Shown here piece by piece: positions 37,884-48,028 of a DNA stretch of 64,000 nucleotides. This DNA is from Paraburkholderia sp. PGU19 (GTDB taxonomy: Bacteria; Pseudomonadota; Gammaproteobacteria; Burkholderiales; Burkholderiaceae). A program made the position numbers and the translations under genes. The stretch covers positions 1,364,001 through 1,428,000 of the forward strand of contig NZ_AP023182.1 in NCBI RefSeq assembly GCF_013426915.1, read 5' to 3'. Positions within the stretch are counted from its first letter, which is position 1; the number at the start of each line of letters is the position of its first letter. The notes under the pieces are model-generated. The model did no database searches and was not told the DNA's origin. It worked only from the letters and a program-made list of their open reading frames with translations.

Positions 37884-38932
37884 ATGACGAACGTACTTAG
37901 GCAGAAATGGGTGCAGATCATCGTGGCCGTGTTGGTCCTCGCCCTCCCCGGCGTCGCAAGCGCCAATATGATATTCGGCAGCATCGTCGTGTTCGGTACG
38001 AGCCTTTCCGACCCCGGCAATGCATTCACGCTGCTGGCTCACCCACCGGCCGGACAGAGTGTGGCGGGCAACGTCAGTCAGAACAAGCCGCCTTACGACA
38101 CCCTCGACGAGTCGCTGGTTCCGAGCGCCCCTTACGCAAAGGGCGGGCACCACTTCAGCAACGGAGCGACTTGGATCGAGCAGTTCGCCCAGGGCAGAGG
38201 GCTGGCCGCGTACGTCCAGCCTGCGTTCCAGAGCACCAGCGGCAAGGCGCGCAACTACGCAGTGGGCGGGGCAAGGGCCACGCAGTTTCCGAATACGGTC
38301 AATCTGCCGCAGCAAGTGCAGACATTTCTCCAGGATGTGAACCAGACTGCTCCATCGGACGCGCTGTACGTCATCGAGATGGGAAGTAACGATCTTCGTG
38401 ATGCCCTTGTCACGTTTTTCACCGTGTACCAGGCAACGGGCAGTCAAAGCCAGGCGGCGGCGGCGGCGAATGCCATCGTGACCAATGCCCTGAACGGCAT
38501 CGCCCAAAGTATTCAGACGCTTTATACCTCTGGGGCAAGAAAGTTTCTTGTCTGGAATGCGCCGAGGATAGAGTTGACACCGGCTGTTCGGGCGTTGGGC
38601 CCTGGCGCAGGGATCGTGGCCCGGAACCTGGTGGACGGATTCAATCAGGGGCTAGCCCAAAACGTCCTGTCTTCGGCGGCACTCGGTAGCCTGCCCGGCA
38701 TCCAGATCGCGGAAATGGACATCTCCGGCCAGATGGTGGTCATCATCCAATCGCCGGGCAACTTCGGCCTCACCGATGTCACCGATCCCTGCGTAACCCC
38801 AATATGCCGCCTTTTACGTGCCAGCAGCCTGACGATTATTTCTTCTGGGATGGGATCCACCCGACGAAGGCAGTACACGCGCTAATTGCGCAACTGGCAG
38901 TGGGTACCTTGGCACAGTATCCTGGCCCTTAG
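37884..38932 (+). pseudogene. secreted SGNH/GDSL-type lipase, frameshifted near its C-terminus
   Basis: The first 300 residues look like an exported esterase or lipase: signal peptide ending GVASA, block I FGTSLSDPGN (Ser nucleophile, variant of GDSLS), and the block III motif MGSNDLRD. At about 38797-38802 one base is missing. The present frame ends at 38885 in unrelated sequence, while the next frame reads PDDYFFWDGIHPT, which holds the catalytic Asp and His, and stops at 38932. As it stands the protein lacks its catalytic dyad. Confidence 0.85.
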
Positions 38933-39414
38933 CGCGGCCGCATGGACCGGCAACGACATGTCGACGGACGCGTGGTACTTGTTTCAACGTCCATGGATGG
39001 TCACGAAACAAATGTCAAGAGGACGCGACAGGGACGTTTGACCGAAAGAGGTCCGCTATCCGAGGGGACCTGACATTCGAGTGTCCGTGCGAGCGGCCAG
39101 CGAACGGCTGTAAGTGGCCGACTGTACTCATTCACTGAAGTCGCCCGAAAGCAGCCGTCGAAGATTTCAACGGCTGCCCTACAGCACCTTCATTGAACTG
39201 GTGCTCTCGGCCACTTGCCGCCGTTCGCCATCCATGTCCTGTGGCCCGCTCGAGCGGCGGCTTCGCATCGCAAACGGCCATAGCCGAACGATGCCGAGGT
39301 TCCGGAAGGCCGATATAGCTTCTGCCTTCAACGCCGAAATTTCGAGCGAAGAAGCAGGCGCTAAGGGTTGGTTGTACTCGAAATCTGCTGTCCAAGTCGA
39401 ACGATTTCCTTGAC
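38933..39414. other. gene-free stretch
   Basis: Short frames only, none recognised. It separates the lipase pseudogene from a fragment of a FliI-type ATPase. Confidence 0.35.
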
Positions 39415-39660
39415 CTGCAGACCCCGGTCCTCGTGGCTATTGAGCAAATCCTCGGCGAGGAAGGCCTTGCGTGCTCGGTGGTTGTCGCCGCCCCCGCTGA
39501 CGTGTCGCCGCTCTTGCGAATGCAAGGTGTCTACGCAACCTCGCTTGCGGAACTCTTTCGCGGCCAGAGCAAGCACGTGCTGCAGCTGATGGATTCGCTG
39601 ATCCGCTACGCGATGGCGCAACGCGAGATCGCACCGCGATCGGCGAGCCGCCGCCCACAC
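39415..39660 (+). pseudogene. fragment of a FliI/type III secretion ATPase
   Basis: The frame reads [62 protein letters not shown], written here only for identification in pieces: [34 protein letters not shown] and [10 protein letters not shown] are hallmark segments of FliI-family ATPases. After REIA one base is missing, and the next frame continues AIGEPPPTR, also FliI-like. Both the N-terminal P-loop part and the C-terminal part are absent. It is an isolated remnant of a flagellar or secretion gene. Confidence 0.8.
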
Positions 39661-39811
39661 GCCGCGTAATGCCGTTCAGTTAAGCACTGGACGGCATTTT
39701 TGATCGTGAGGCAGGAGGCGGTCGTAAACAGCACGCCGGAAATGCTAACTTCCCGGGCGGTGCCAGCCACCTGACCTTTCTGCTTCAAGTGCAGCCGGCG
39801 GCCGATCCAGA

Positions 39812-41047
39812 TTATTTAGCCGGCCCTGCTTGCTGGCGTAGCCGACCGCGCATGATCGTAACCGCTGAAGGGAGCGCGTGCCATGTATTGTCCACGACAG
39901 GCGTCGCGTAGGCCTGCTGGTCCCCTGACTCAAGACGCAGTAGCAGAAAGTTGGCACTCGAGGTACTTGAGCCAATCATGTCTCCGTGATTGTTCAGGTC
40001 CTTGATACGTGCCAGGTCCTGCCCTGCAGGAAGATTGACGACCAGATCGGCCAGATTCAGGCGCACTCCGGGTCGGGGCACGATGTAACTGATGGGAGGT
40101 CCGCCCTGAGAATCAAATGACGTGATAACAATCAGCTTGTTGTCGTTGAAAAGCAGGCCATTACTGCTTTCGTTCTCGACAAGGTAGGTATAAAAAACGC
40201 CGTTGCTTCCCCACACCCCGATGCGCTCATGGTAAGGCCGCCCAATTTTAAAGGAGTAGCCGAGAACATCGCCCGCCTGGTTAATGGCCTCGCCCCAGGC
40301 CAGATTTTCAGTCGGATCCCCCGGAAACGGATCGAGGATGGTACCGAGCCCGTTGCGCGTGTTCAAACGAAAGGCGCGATCTCCATTGAAGCCAAAATAA
40401 CTAGTCCCATCGATGAGTTGATTGTTGTTCAGGCATCTACAAAATCCCGCCGTAAAAACGAACGGAAAATATGATGCGGTGATGTTCTGACGGAAGTTGA
40501 TCGGCGTCGGCGTGCCGTCTCGGTAAAGCACAAAGGTGGCTCCGGTATCAGTAAATGACCATACCAGAGCGGTGTCGTTATCGTTAAGCGCGATGACAAA
40601 GGCGAACTGCTCTCCGGGCTGCGGCGGAATGAGCGTGACCTGGTTTCCGCGGAATAAAGCGGCACGACCGATGAAATTTGTGGGGTCGATCACAACGCTG
40701 CCGCCAATAGTGCCGCTGGCGTTGACCGGACCGCCAAAACTGAGTGGTGGCGCCTGCAGCGGAAGAACGGTCAACTTCCCGTCTTTCTAGTAGGCGAACC
40801 GAACAACGCCGCAGTTGATATCGTCGCAGAGGGTGCCGTAGACGCGACCGCTGTCCTGGATCGCGTTGGGAAAAAATTTGGTAAATCCAGCTGGCAGCGC
40901 GATCTGGTCAAGTGAGACATAACGATAGCGAGCCTCCTGCGCATGGCTCCCAACCGCCCAAAAACTGAGGATTAGCGCCAGCATCCAGCCGAAGCGGCAT
41001 ATAGAAAAGTATCGGTTGGGTTGTCTCTTGATCGAAATGTCGACCAT
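39812..41047 (-). pseudogene. secreted HAF-repeat protein interrupted by an amber codon
   Basis: A 411-codon frame starts at the ATG at 41047 with a signal peptide (MLALILSFWAVGSHAQ). It holds repeated G-x-x-G-G / A-I-N-x-x-G-D-V-x-G units (IQDSGRVYGTL, INQAGDVLGYS, LNNHGDMIGSS), the pattern of extracellular HAF repeats. At 40789-40787 the codon is TAG (RFAY-stop-KDGKL), and the same frame continues for 320 codons. It is either a nonsense mutant or a base-call error; both halves are otherwise intact. Confidence 0.75.
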
Positions 41048-41803
41048 GTTTTTTCTCCTGCGAAATACGTGGGCCCTATGTCACGAAGATGCAAAGCTCC
41101 TTCGGCTCGCAAAGTAAAAAAGGCAGCATGAAAGTTGGCCGTCAGTGGCCTGACGTCCTCATACTTGCGTTAGTAGCCGATAGCGGGTGCCCGATGGAGT
41201 CTCGGATTTAATATGTGTGATTGGAGGCGCGATCGTGCTGCCTTAATGGCTAGCTGCGGATATGCCCCATTCCCGTTTTTACAAGCGTTGGCTGAGATCA
41301 ACGAATCGACGCAAAGGCAAGGTAGTGCCAGCGCGGAAATCGTCATCACGCCGCAATCGCGCATTAAAAACATAGGCGATTAGCAGGCGGAAAGCAAAGC
41401 GGCGCGCCTGGTTTTTTTGACATGTCATCAGTGCGCGGTTAGCTGACAAGTTCTTGCGGACGTCTTTGTCTTAAAGACCCAGATCAAAAGAAGCCCGGAA
41501 CGGCTCTCCGCACGATGCGGGCTTTGCGGAGCGGCACGAGAAGGTGCAGAAAACGTTATCTCCGCTATTCAGGGATCGTTGCGGGCTGACAGCCGGGCAC
41601 GCCACGAAGGCGAACGCCCAGCGCATGGTGACGTTCACGCCGAGAATCGCGACAACCAGCACCCATCAGCCCGAGTGATCGGCGCGGCGAACGATGCGCC
41701 ACGACCTGATAGACGAACAGAACGAGTTCAACAACAATTCCGAGGAAAACACAGCCAGATTCAGATGCTGAATGCTGCTAGAGACATAGTCAGGTTCTCC
41801 AGG
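41048..41803. other. gene-free stretch before the IS4 element
   Basis: Two short minus-strand frames (41170-41373 and 41471-41662) have no recognisable domain and are not called. The right end supplies the target copy for the IS4 insertion. Confidence 0.35.
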
Positions 41804-41814
41804 GGCTTTAGAGT
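41804..41814. repeat. left target-site duplication of the IS4 element
   Basis: GGCTTTAGAGT, repeated at 43282-43292 on the other side of the element. Eleven bases is in the normal IS4 range. Confidence 0.85.
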
Positions 41815-43281
41815 CAGCCCTTTCAAGGTCTTGATCAAGATGTCCCGCCTTTGGCGCGTTTAAGCAGGCGAGCGGTACTGTGATGGGCGCGGGCTACCGC
41901 ACCTTCGACATAGGGTGCGGGTTTGCGGGTCTTGGGGCCACGCGTGCGTGTGCGCACCTGAATCGGGTCGACGCAGCGGGCCAGCTCGAGCAGTTTGCCG
42001 GCAATCACGTCGGGCGTGGCATCGCTCCAGTGCGACCATTCATTTGGCGGCAGCGCGATGAGCATGCCCTCATACTGGCTGCGAATCTGCACGGCGAGGT
42101 AGTACGTCGAGACGTCTGGCGGCGCTGCACCTGTTTCATCGGCGGCAGCATGCGCAGCTTCAACACTGCGCTTGAGCGTGGCCAGCACGTTGTACGCCAG
42201 CACCGCGACGGTAAAGCCCAGCAGCGCGGCACGTGGATGACCCAAGGTGCGGATCTCGCTGTGCAGGACCGACTCGAGTCGCTGGAACATGCCCTCGATA
42301 CGCCAGCGCTTGCGGTACAGCCGGGCAATCTCGTGTGCGCCCACCGCGGCAGGCAGGTTGCTCCACAACAGAATCACGGTATCGCCTGCATCAGTCGGCT
42401 TGTCCAGCGTCAGCTCGATGCGACGCCAGACGACGCCAGCCTTCAGGTCAATGCGTTGCTCTCGCACCTGACCTGTCTCGATACGTGCACCGTCCACCCA
42501 TGGCCCACTGCTGGCAAGCGCCGGGCTGTTGCGGCCGTGTTCGCGCACGATGAAGCAGGCCTGTGCCTGATGCCAGCCCTGCAGGATGGTCCCGGTGCAG
42601 AAGTTCCGGTCAGCCAGCCACAATTCGCCCGCGCCGGCACATTCAATCAGCGGGGCCATGGCCGAGCGCTCCTGCGCGTGCGCATCCTCGATGGCGACCA
42701 GATCTGTGACCAGACCCAGATCCGGCTCGTAGACCACCAGCGCGTGCCCCGGCAACGCCGCGCCACGCTGCTCGCGCAACGCCGCCAGCCGTTTCTCACT
42801 GGCCGGCAGGTGATTGCCATCAAGCACCCGCACACGCCAGCCGGGCAGGCTGGGCTGGCATGGCAACGCCGCCAGCACCGGCCCCAGACGCTGTGCGCTG
42901 CCCTGTACCAGGGCACGCAGGATCGCGGGTTCGGTGCGGTTGACCTTCTCGTAGAGCGCGGCCAGCGACACCGGCAGGGGCTTCGTCTGTGTCGCTGCAG
43001 CGTGCAGCGACGGACTCAGTCCCAGCGACACCAGCGTCATCAGTTCAACCACCGTCGAGAACAGCAATTCACGTGGATATTGCCGCTGCCGGTGCTCGGC
43101 GAACACCTCGTCGATCCATTGCGGCGCGATGGCTCTCTGCAGTGCCAGGCGTGCCATCACGCATACCGGTGCCTGCTGCTCGAAACGCTTCATCACCTCG
43201 TCGAACATCCCTTCGTACCCGTCGTTCCTTAACATCTCGCCAGGTTACCAGGTTTGCAGCGCAAAGACCTTGAAAGGGCTG
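41815..43281 (-). mobile_element. IS4-family insertion sequence
   Basis: A 1,467-bp element with 18-bp perfect inverted repeats (CAGCCCTTTCAAGGTCTT at 41815-41832 and its complement at 43264-43281) and an 11-bp target duplication. Intact ends, an intact transposase and a perfect duplication indicate recent insertion. Confidence 0.93.
41835..43235 (-). CDS. IS4-family transposase
   Basis: A 466-residue DDE transposase. The motif VLDGNHLP holds the first Asp, LWLADRNFC the second, and YRKRWRIEGMFQRLES the third catalytic Glu with the Y-2-R-3-E signature. It fills the element and appears intact. Confidence 0.95.
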   Translation of the reverse strand: MLRNDGYEGMFDEVMKRFEQQAPVCVMARLALQRAIAPQWIDEVFAEHRQRQYPRELLFSTVVELMTLVSLGLSPSLHAAATQTKPLPVSLAALYEKVNRTEPAILRALVQGSAQRLGPVLAALPCQPSLPGWRVRVLDGNHLPASEKRLAALREQRGAALPGHALVVYEPDLGLVTDLVAIEDAHAQERSAMAPLIECAGAGELWLADRNFCTGTILQGWHQAQACFIVREHGRNSPALASSGPWVDGARIETGQVREQRIDLKAGVVWRRIELTLDKPTDAGDTVILLWSNLPAAVGAHEIARLYRKRWRIEGMFQRLESVLHSEIRTLGHPRAALLGFTVAVLAYNVLATLKRSVEAAHAAADETGAAPPDVSTYYLAVQIRSQYEGMLIALPPNEWSHWSDATPDVIAGKLLELARCVDPIQVRTRTRGPKTRKPAPYVEGAVARAHHSTARLLKRAKGGTS

Positions 43282-43575
43282 GGCTTTAGAGTTCAGAGTT
43301 CAGAGTTGTGCGCGACGCGCTGTTACTGGGTCACCCCGCGCGTCGCCCGCATCATCTCGGCGTATTCAGTAGTGAGTTCCCCTTGCGCGAGCTAAGCGTG
43401 AGCGAACGTCGTGCTGTCGATCTTGACGATCGCATCGGGTGACAATGGAGCAGAAGGCAACATCACAGCGGCGAGCGCTCGCCGGCCGCGCCGCTTCCTG
43501 AAACTCGCCGACCGCCATCGCCTGCTCGATGTCCTTCGTGAGCTGCCAGATCCGCTCAATTGATGTGGATTTCAT
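43282..43575 (-). pseudogene. degenerate FliT-like flagellar chaperone
   Basis: The ATG at 43575 begins IERIWQLTKDIEQAMAVGEFQEAAR, the FliT-type helix opening. The frame then shifts (GERSPLLML in another frame) and later reads LTTEYAEMMRATRGVTQ-stop-QRVAH in a third, matching a FliT C-terminus. The IS4 element was inserted just beyond its 3' end. With the FliI fragment at 39415 it suggests a former flagellar gene region. Confidence 0.6.
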
Positions 43576-43775
43576 GTCTCGCCCCGGTTAGCTCTTGTTC
43601 GCCGCCAACCGCCTTGACTGTTGGCCCCGCCGAATCGCGCCGCCAGGATGTTCCGCTAACTGGAGATTGCACACTGCCGCCGCAAGTCAGATGGAAACTC
43701 AACAGGAGAGAATTTCGCGACGCCGGAGGATCTACTGCTGACATGCCCGACCGAATGACCAATACAGTTTTGATA

Positions 43776-45371
43776 GTGTTGAAAAAGTCATGTTTTGACT
43801 TCTGACGATGGCTTTCGCCATGCGGTTTCAATCCCTGAACGTGCACGGCGATGCCAACCTTTTGGAGCGACCGCCGAATTGCTCGTCAAGCAGCCGCAAG
43901 TTTGTTTCCGCTACTTTCCGGTGCAAGCCGTTTCGCCATTCGTCGCAGATTTTGTGCGATCGCTGCGAGCAAAAACTCATCGTGTGCGCCTGTTAGCCCA
44001 CGCAGTCGCAAGTGGTCGAGCTTCAGAATGCGTTTGAGGTGGGCAAAGAGCATTTCGACCTTCTTTCGTTCACGGGAAGATCGGCTGTATTCAGGTGTCT
44101 TTGCAATTCGCCTGGTTTCGTCTCGCGCAGCTTCATGGATGCTGCGAGCGATTTTGCGGAACGGTGTATTCGGACAACAGCGATCCTTCATCGAACAGCT
44201 TTCACAGTCGCGTTGGCTCGCCCGGTAGATGATCGTCTCCGCCTTCGTGATGCGTGTGCGCGGAGTTTTGAATTTTCGCCGGTCACTGCGCAGTATGTGT
44301 CCAGTTGGACAGCGGTATTCATTACCCTGCTCGTCCCATTCGAACTCGCTGCTTGAGAACGTATTATCCTTCCGCGTGGTTTTATCCCAGACCGGAACAT
44401 GTGGCGCAATGTCCTTCTGCTCAATCATCCACGCAAGCATCGCGGCCGAGCCATATGCGGTATCGCCAGCAAGACGGCGGGGCTTCAGATCATGTCGACG
44501 CTCAACGCGCTCAATCATCGTCCTGGTTGATTCCACCTCGTGGGCCCGGTTCGCGGGCGTCGCCTCGACGTCCACGATGATCCCGGCTTTCAGGTCAATC
44601 AGATAATTGGTCGAGTAGGCAAAGACCGCCGGGCTACCCCTGGCGGCTGCCCAGCTTGCCGCGGGGTCCGTCAGCGAAATCTTCTTTTGAGGCGACGGTC
44701 TGTCTGCCTTTGCGGCCTCGGCGCCCGCCGGATTCGCTTCCTCCAATGCGTCGAGATATTCCCGGACCGCACGGCTTTGGCCCTCAGCACATCCCCAGTC
44801 GACGCGTTCGGTACCGGGAACACCGCGAGCAGCACTCGCATCGGCCCTGATGATGCTCGCGTCGATAGCGAATCCTTCGCCCTCGACCAGTCCTTCGGAC
44901 ATGCAACGCCTAAGTACTGTCTCGAACACATGCCGTAGAGCATCACTGTCGCGGAAGCGGCCGTGACGGTTATTTGAGAATGTCGAATGTTCGGGTACGG
45001 CATCGTCCAACCCGAGGCGGCAGAACCATCGATACGCCAGATTAAGATGTACCTCCTCGCACAGCCTGCGCTCGGACCGGATGCCGAAACAATAGCCCAC
45101 GATCAACATGCGGATCATGAGTTCTGGATCAATCGATGGCCGACCCATCGGGCTGTAGAACGGCGCGAGATGCTGGCGCAGGTCACGAAGGTCGAGGAAG
45201 TAGTCGATGCCTCTCAGTAGATGTTCGCGAGGGATGTGATTATCGAGGTTGAACGAGTAGAAGAGCTTGTCCTGTCCGCTGCCCAGATGACCCATCATGA
45301 CGATGTACTCCCGTCGATCGATGTCTTCCAGGATACCCAACAATCCAAACCTCCGGCGACTTTTTCAACAC
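43776..45371 (-). mobile_element. IS1182-family insertion sequence
   Basis: Bounded by GTGTTGAAAAAGTC at 43776-43789 and its exact complement at 45358-45371. Interior filled by one transposase gene. The target duplication could not be defined. Confidence 0.85.
43886..45298 (-). CDS. IS1182-family transposase
   Basis: About 470 residues. The N-terminal DUF772-type domain (PEHSTFSNNRHGRF) is followed by the DDE catalytic core with FAIDASIIRADAS, RLAGDTAYGSAAML and a late KKVEMLFAHLKRILKLD, and a Cys-rich insert (CESCSMKDRCC). The ATG at 45298 has GGGAG upstream; a TTG at 45343 gives a longer reading. It appears intact. Confidence 0.92.
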   Translation of the reverse strand: MMGHLGSGQDKLFYSFNLDNHIPREHLLRGIDYFLDLRDLRQHLAPFYSPMGRPSIDPELMIRMLIVGYCFGIRSERRLCEEVHLNLAYRWFCRLGLDDAVPEHSTFSNNRHGRFRDSDALRHVFETVLRRCMSEGLVEGEGFAIDASIIRADASAARGVPGTERVDWGCAEGQSRAVREYLDALEEANPAGAEAAKADRPSPQKKISLTDPAASWAAARGSPAVFAYSTNYLIDLKAGIIVDVEATPANRAHEVESTRTMIERVERRHDLKPRRLAGDTAYGSAAMLAWMIEQKDIAPHVPVWDKTTRKDNTFSSSEFEWDEQGNEYRCPTGHILRSDRRKFKTPRTRITKAETIIYRASQRDCESCSMKDRCCPNTPFRKIARSIHEAARDETRRIAKTPEYSRSSRERKKVEMLFAHLKRILKLDHLRLRGLTGAHDEFLLAAIAQNLRRMAKRLAPESSGNKLAAA

Positions 45372-45683
45372 CATCGTTTTTAAAGCTGCCGTCGGCGCGC
45401 CGTAACGTCGAACGTCAGAAGTGGGTCGTGCTGCGTCCGCCATGCGAATGCCCGTCGCAAAGACAGGATCGCGGAACAATGAGCTGCGATATGCCCGCCG
45501 CAACATCGGGAGCTCTACGTCTGTACTGTTGCGATCGAGCGACAGGCGATCGCGCGCCGATAGCTTCGGATAACAGATTGCCGTTATCGTCTTACGGGAC
45601 AGCAACTTCTCCGCAGAGAGGACATCAGGTACGGGGTGGCGTGAAGCGTTTAATGAAAACAGTCTTCAACCCTGGAGTGACGA
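45372..45683. other. porin upstream region
   Basis: No gene recognised. The 3' end holds GGAG just before the porin ATG; a promoter could not be assigned. Confidence 0.4.
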
Positions 45684-46862
45684 ATGAAGAAAACTCTGAT
45701 AGCCGGTGCCGCGCTGGCCACCCTGGCCGGCGCCGCGCAGGCGCAAAGCAGCGTGACGCTTTACGGTCTGATCGACGCAGGTCTCACTTACACCAACAGC
45801 CAGATCACCGGCACCGGAGCGGGTGGTCACAGCAACTGGCAGATGACCAGCGGTGGCGTCCAGTACAGTCGCTGGGGCCTGCGCGGCGCGGAAGATCTCG
45901 GCGGTGGCTTGCAGGCGATTTTCACTCTCGAAAACGGCTTCAACCTGAACAATGGTCAGTTGTCGTCTGCCAATCGGATATTCAACCGCTTGGCCTACGT
46001 TGGCGTATCCAGCCGTGACTTTGGCTCGCTGACCCTGGGACGTCAAACCGACGACATGGTTGATTTCTTGGCGCCACTCTCGTTGACCGGGACACAGTAT
46101 GGCGGGACTCACTTCGCTCATCCCTTCGACGTCGACAACCTGAACGATTCGTTCCAAATCAACAACTCGGTCAAGTATCAAAGTCCGGATTTCGCGGGCT
46201 TCAAACTGGGTGCCTTGTACGGCTTTTCGAACCAGGCCGGTGGTTTCGCGAACAATCGTGCGTACAGCGTCGGCATGTCGTACATGTGGGGGCCGTTGAA
46301 CTTCGGCGCCGGGTATCTGCACCTGAACAACTCGGCCCGCACCCCTGCACAGCTCAATGCTAACGGGGCAGTCACGGATACGCTTGGAAGCTCTCTCTCG
46401 GGCCTTCTGACACCGACTTCGGTGCCGCTCGGTGCACTCGCGAGTCGCCAGCAGACGTGGGGCGGTGGCGTCAACTATGCGTTCGGTCCGTTGGTCGCGG
46501 GCTTCGTATATACGCAGACGAACCTGACCGAACTGTTCCTGACCGGCTTCAACACCCACTTCCAGAACTATGAAGGAAACATCCGGTTTGCGCTGACGCC
46601 GGCCGTTATGTTGGCGGCAGCGTACACCTACTCGCGCGCCGGTGGAAATGCCGGTAGCGGCGCTCCGCATTGGAATCAGGTGAGCGCGCTCGCGAACTAC
46701 GCCTTCTCGAAGCGCACCGACGTCTATATCCAAAGCACCTATCAGAGCGTGAGCGCGCGCGCTGGCAATCCGCTGGGTGTCGCCTGGATCAACGGCGTGA
46801 GTTCCCCCGCGTCGACATCGAATCAGATCGAGGCCACCGTCGGCCTACGTCACCGCTTCTGA
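45684..46862 (+). CDS. OmpC-type general porin
   Basis: A 392-residue outer-membrane trimeric porin. A clear signal peptide (MKKTLIAGAALATLAGAAQA) is followed by QSSVTLYGLIDAGL, the usual first strand of Burkholderia porins, and a GRQTDD turn with the constriction loop after it. The last residues, EATVGLRHRF, end in Phe as required for BAM assembly. GGAG precedes the ATG. Confidence 0.95.
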   Translation: MKKTLIAGAALATLAGAAQAQSSVTLYGLIDAGLTYTNSQITGTGAGGHSNWQMTSGGVQYSRWGLRGAEDLGGGLQAIFTLENGFNLNNGQLSSANRIFNRLAYVGVSSRDFGSLTLGRQTDDMVDFLAPLSLTGTQYGGTHFAHPFDVDNLNDSFQINNSVKYQSPDFAGFKLGALYGFSNQAGGFANNRAYSVGMSYMWGPLNFGAGYLHLNNSARTPAQLNANGAVTDTLGSSLSGLLTPTSVPLGALASRQQTWGGGVNYAFGPLVAGFVYTQTNLTELFLTGFNTHFQNYEGNIRFALTPAVMLAAAYTYSRAGGNAGSGAPHWNQVSALANYAFSKRTDVYIQSTYQSVSARAGNPLGVAWINGVSSPASTSNQIEATVGLRHRF

Positions 46863-47167
46863 TTCGAAGCTCCTATCCGGGGAGCTCGCGCCAGGAGGCA
46901 GGAACCGCCCGCGCCGGCCTCGTCGTCGGACCGGTGGATGGAGTGGCGAGATCAGCACGATCGGATCGGTCGCCGTCGATGTTGACGGCGCGCCACCGCG
47001 CTAGGCATCCCGTTAACGGGCCGCGGCGTCGGACAGAGTTCGGCCAATAGTTGCCGTTCGAGAAACACACAAGGTCGTCATTCCACCGGCCGTTTCGCTT
47101 CGTAACCCTGTCGGACGCGTGGCGGAAGTAACTCGGCCAGATGCCCTCCATGACTAGCGCCGTCGCC
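46863..47167. other. gene-free stretch
   Basis: Holds CCCGTTAACGGG, a 12-bp palindrome at about 47010, and fragments resembling degenerate intergenic repeats. No gene seen. Confidence 0.35.
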
Positions 47168-48028
47168 TCAGGGCTTGACCCAGGTGCCCTGATGGAACCG
47201 GTGGTCCTTGAACGTGATCTCCTGGTGGAAGATGCGCTGGTAGCCCTGCTTGGTGAGCTGGGCATCGAAGGCTGCGAACTCCGCGTCCGGAATCGAATGG
47301 CGCGAGTAGAACGCGAATGTCTCTGAGTTGGGGAAAGGCACGAACCTGCCGCGATACTGCACGGTATTGCCATTGACCCGAGCCTCGATCTCAACGGGAT
47401 AGTATTTGCGCAGAAGCTGGCGATCAAACTCGAGCTGATAATGCGCCTGATCGTTCCAGGACAGCCATTGTGTCCAGACGGCGTAATAGGTGCCTCCGAG
47501 AACGGCGGCGAGCGCGAGCGCGGCCACTCCCAGTTTGGCGTATTTGCGCGTGGTCGCGCGCGCGCCGGGCGCGATGGTGGGGATTGCGTGGGACAGATCG
47601 CGGACGTCGGCATTGTAGCGCTCGTGGCGGATCTCCATCGCTTGGCGCTTGCCGAAGCCCTTGATGTCGTCTGGCAACTCGGAGGCGTCCGGCATGCGCG
47701 CTCCGTTAACCAGCACGGGAATGATGCGCACGCCCTTCGAGAGCGCCGTGCGTAGCTCGCGCCGCACGAAATCCGCGGGGTCGTCCAGTCGGCGCTTGCC
47801 GGCGCTGTTCTTCATGGTCAGCTACTCGGGGCCGACCACGGCGAGCAAGACCTTGCACGAGGCCAGACTCTTCTCCAGCCCCTGCTCGAAATCGTCGCCG
47901 GGTTTGAGCTTGTCGACATCCATAAAGATGGAGATGCCGGGCAAGTCACGGCTCAGGCTGTCGTAGATGCGGCCGGCGACGCCGGATTCGGTCTGGCGGC
48001 GATAGTCGATGAATATGCTTTCCGGCAT
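47168..48028 (-). pseudogene. membrane TIR-domain protein interrupted by an amber codon
   Basis: The ATG at 48028 begins a TIR domain: IFIDYRRQTESG, then FMDVDKLKPGDDFEQGLEKSLASCKVLLAVVGPE. Codon 69 (47824-47822) is TAG where Trp is usual (GPE-stop-LTMKN). The frame then continues DPADFVRREL, completing the TIR domain with the likely catalytic Glu, one membrane helix (LGVAALALAAVLGGTYYAV) and a roughly 100-residue outer domain. TIR domains hydrolyse NAD+ or scaffold signalling. Without read-through only a 68-residue stub is made; an internal ATG at 47815 could restart. Confidence 0.8.

Noticed and set aside
41826..41836. TTGATCAAG near the IS4 end as an FNR half-site pair
   Set aside because: The half-sites have no spacer, and it lies inside the inverted repeat region of the IS.
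41880..43232. 450-codon plus-strand frame inside the IS4 element
   Set aside because: Exact antisense of the transposase; no independent evidence.
46873..47613. 246-codon minus-strand frame overlapping the TIR gene
   Set aside because: Low-complexity Ser/Arg sequence out of frame with the better-supported TIR protein.
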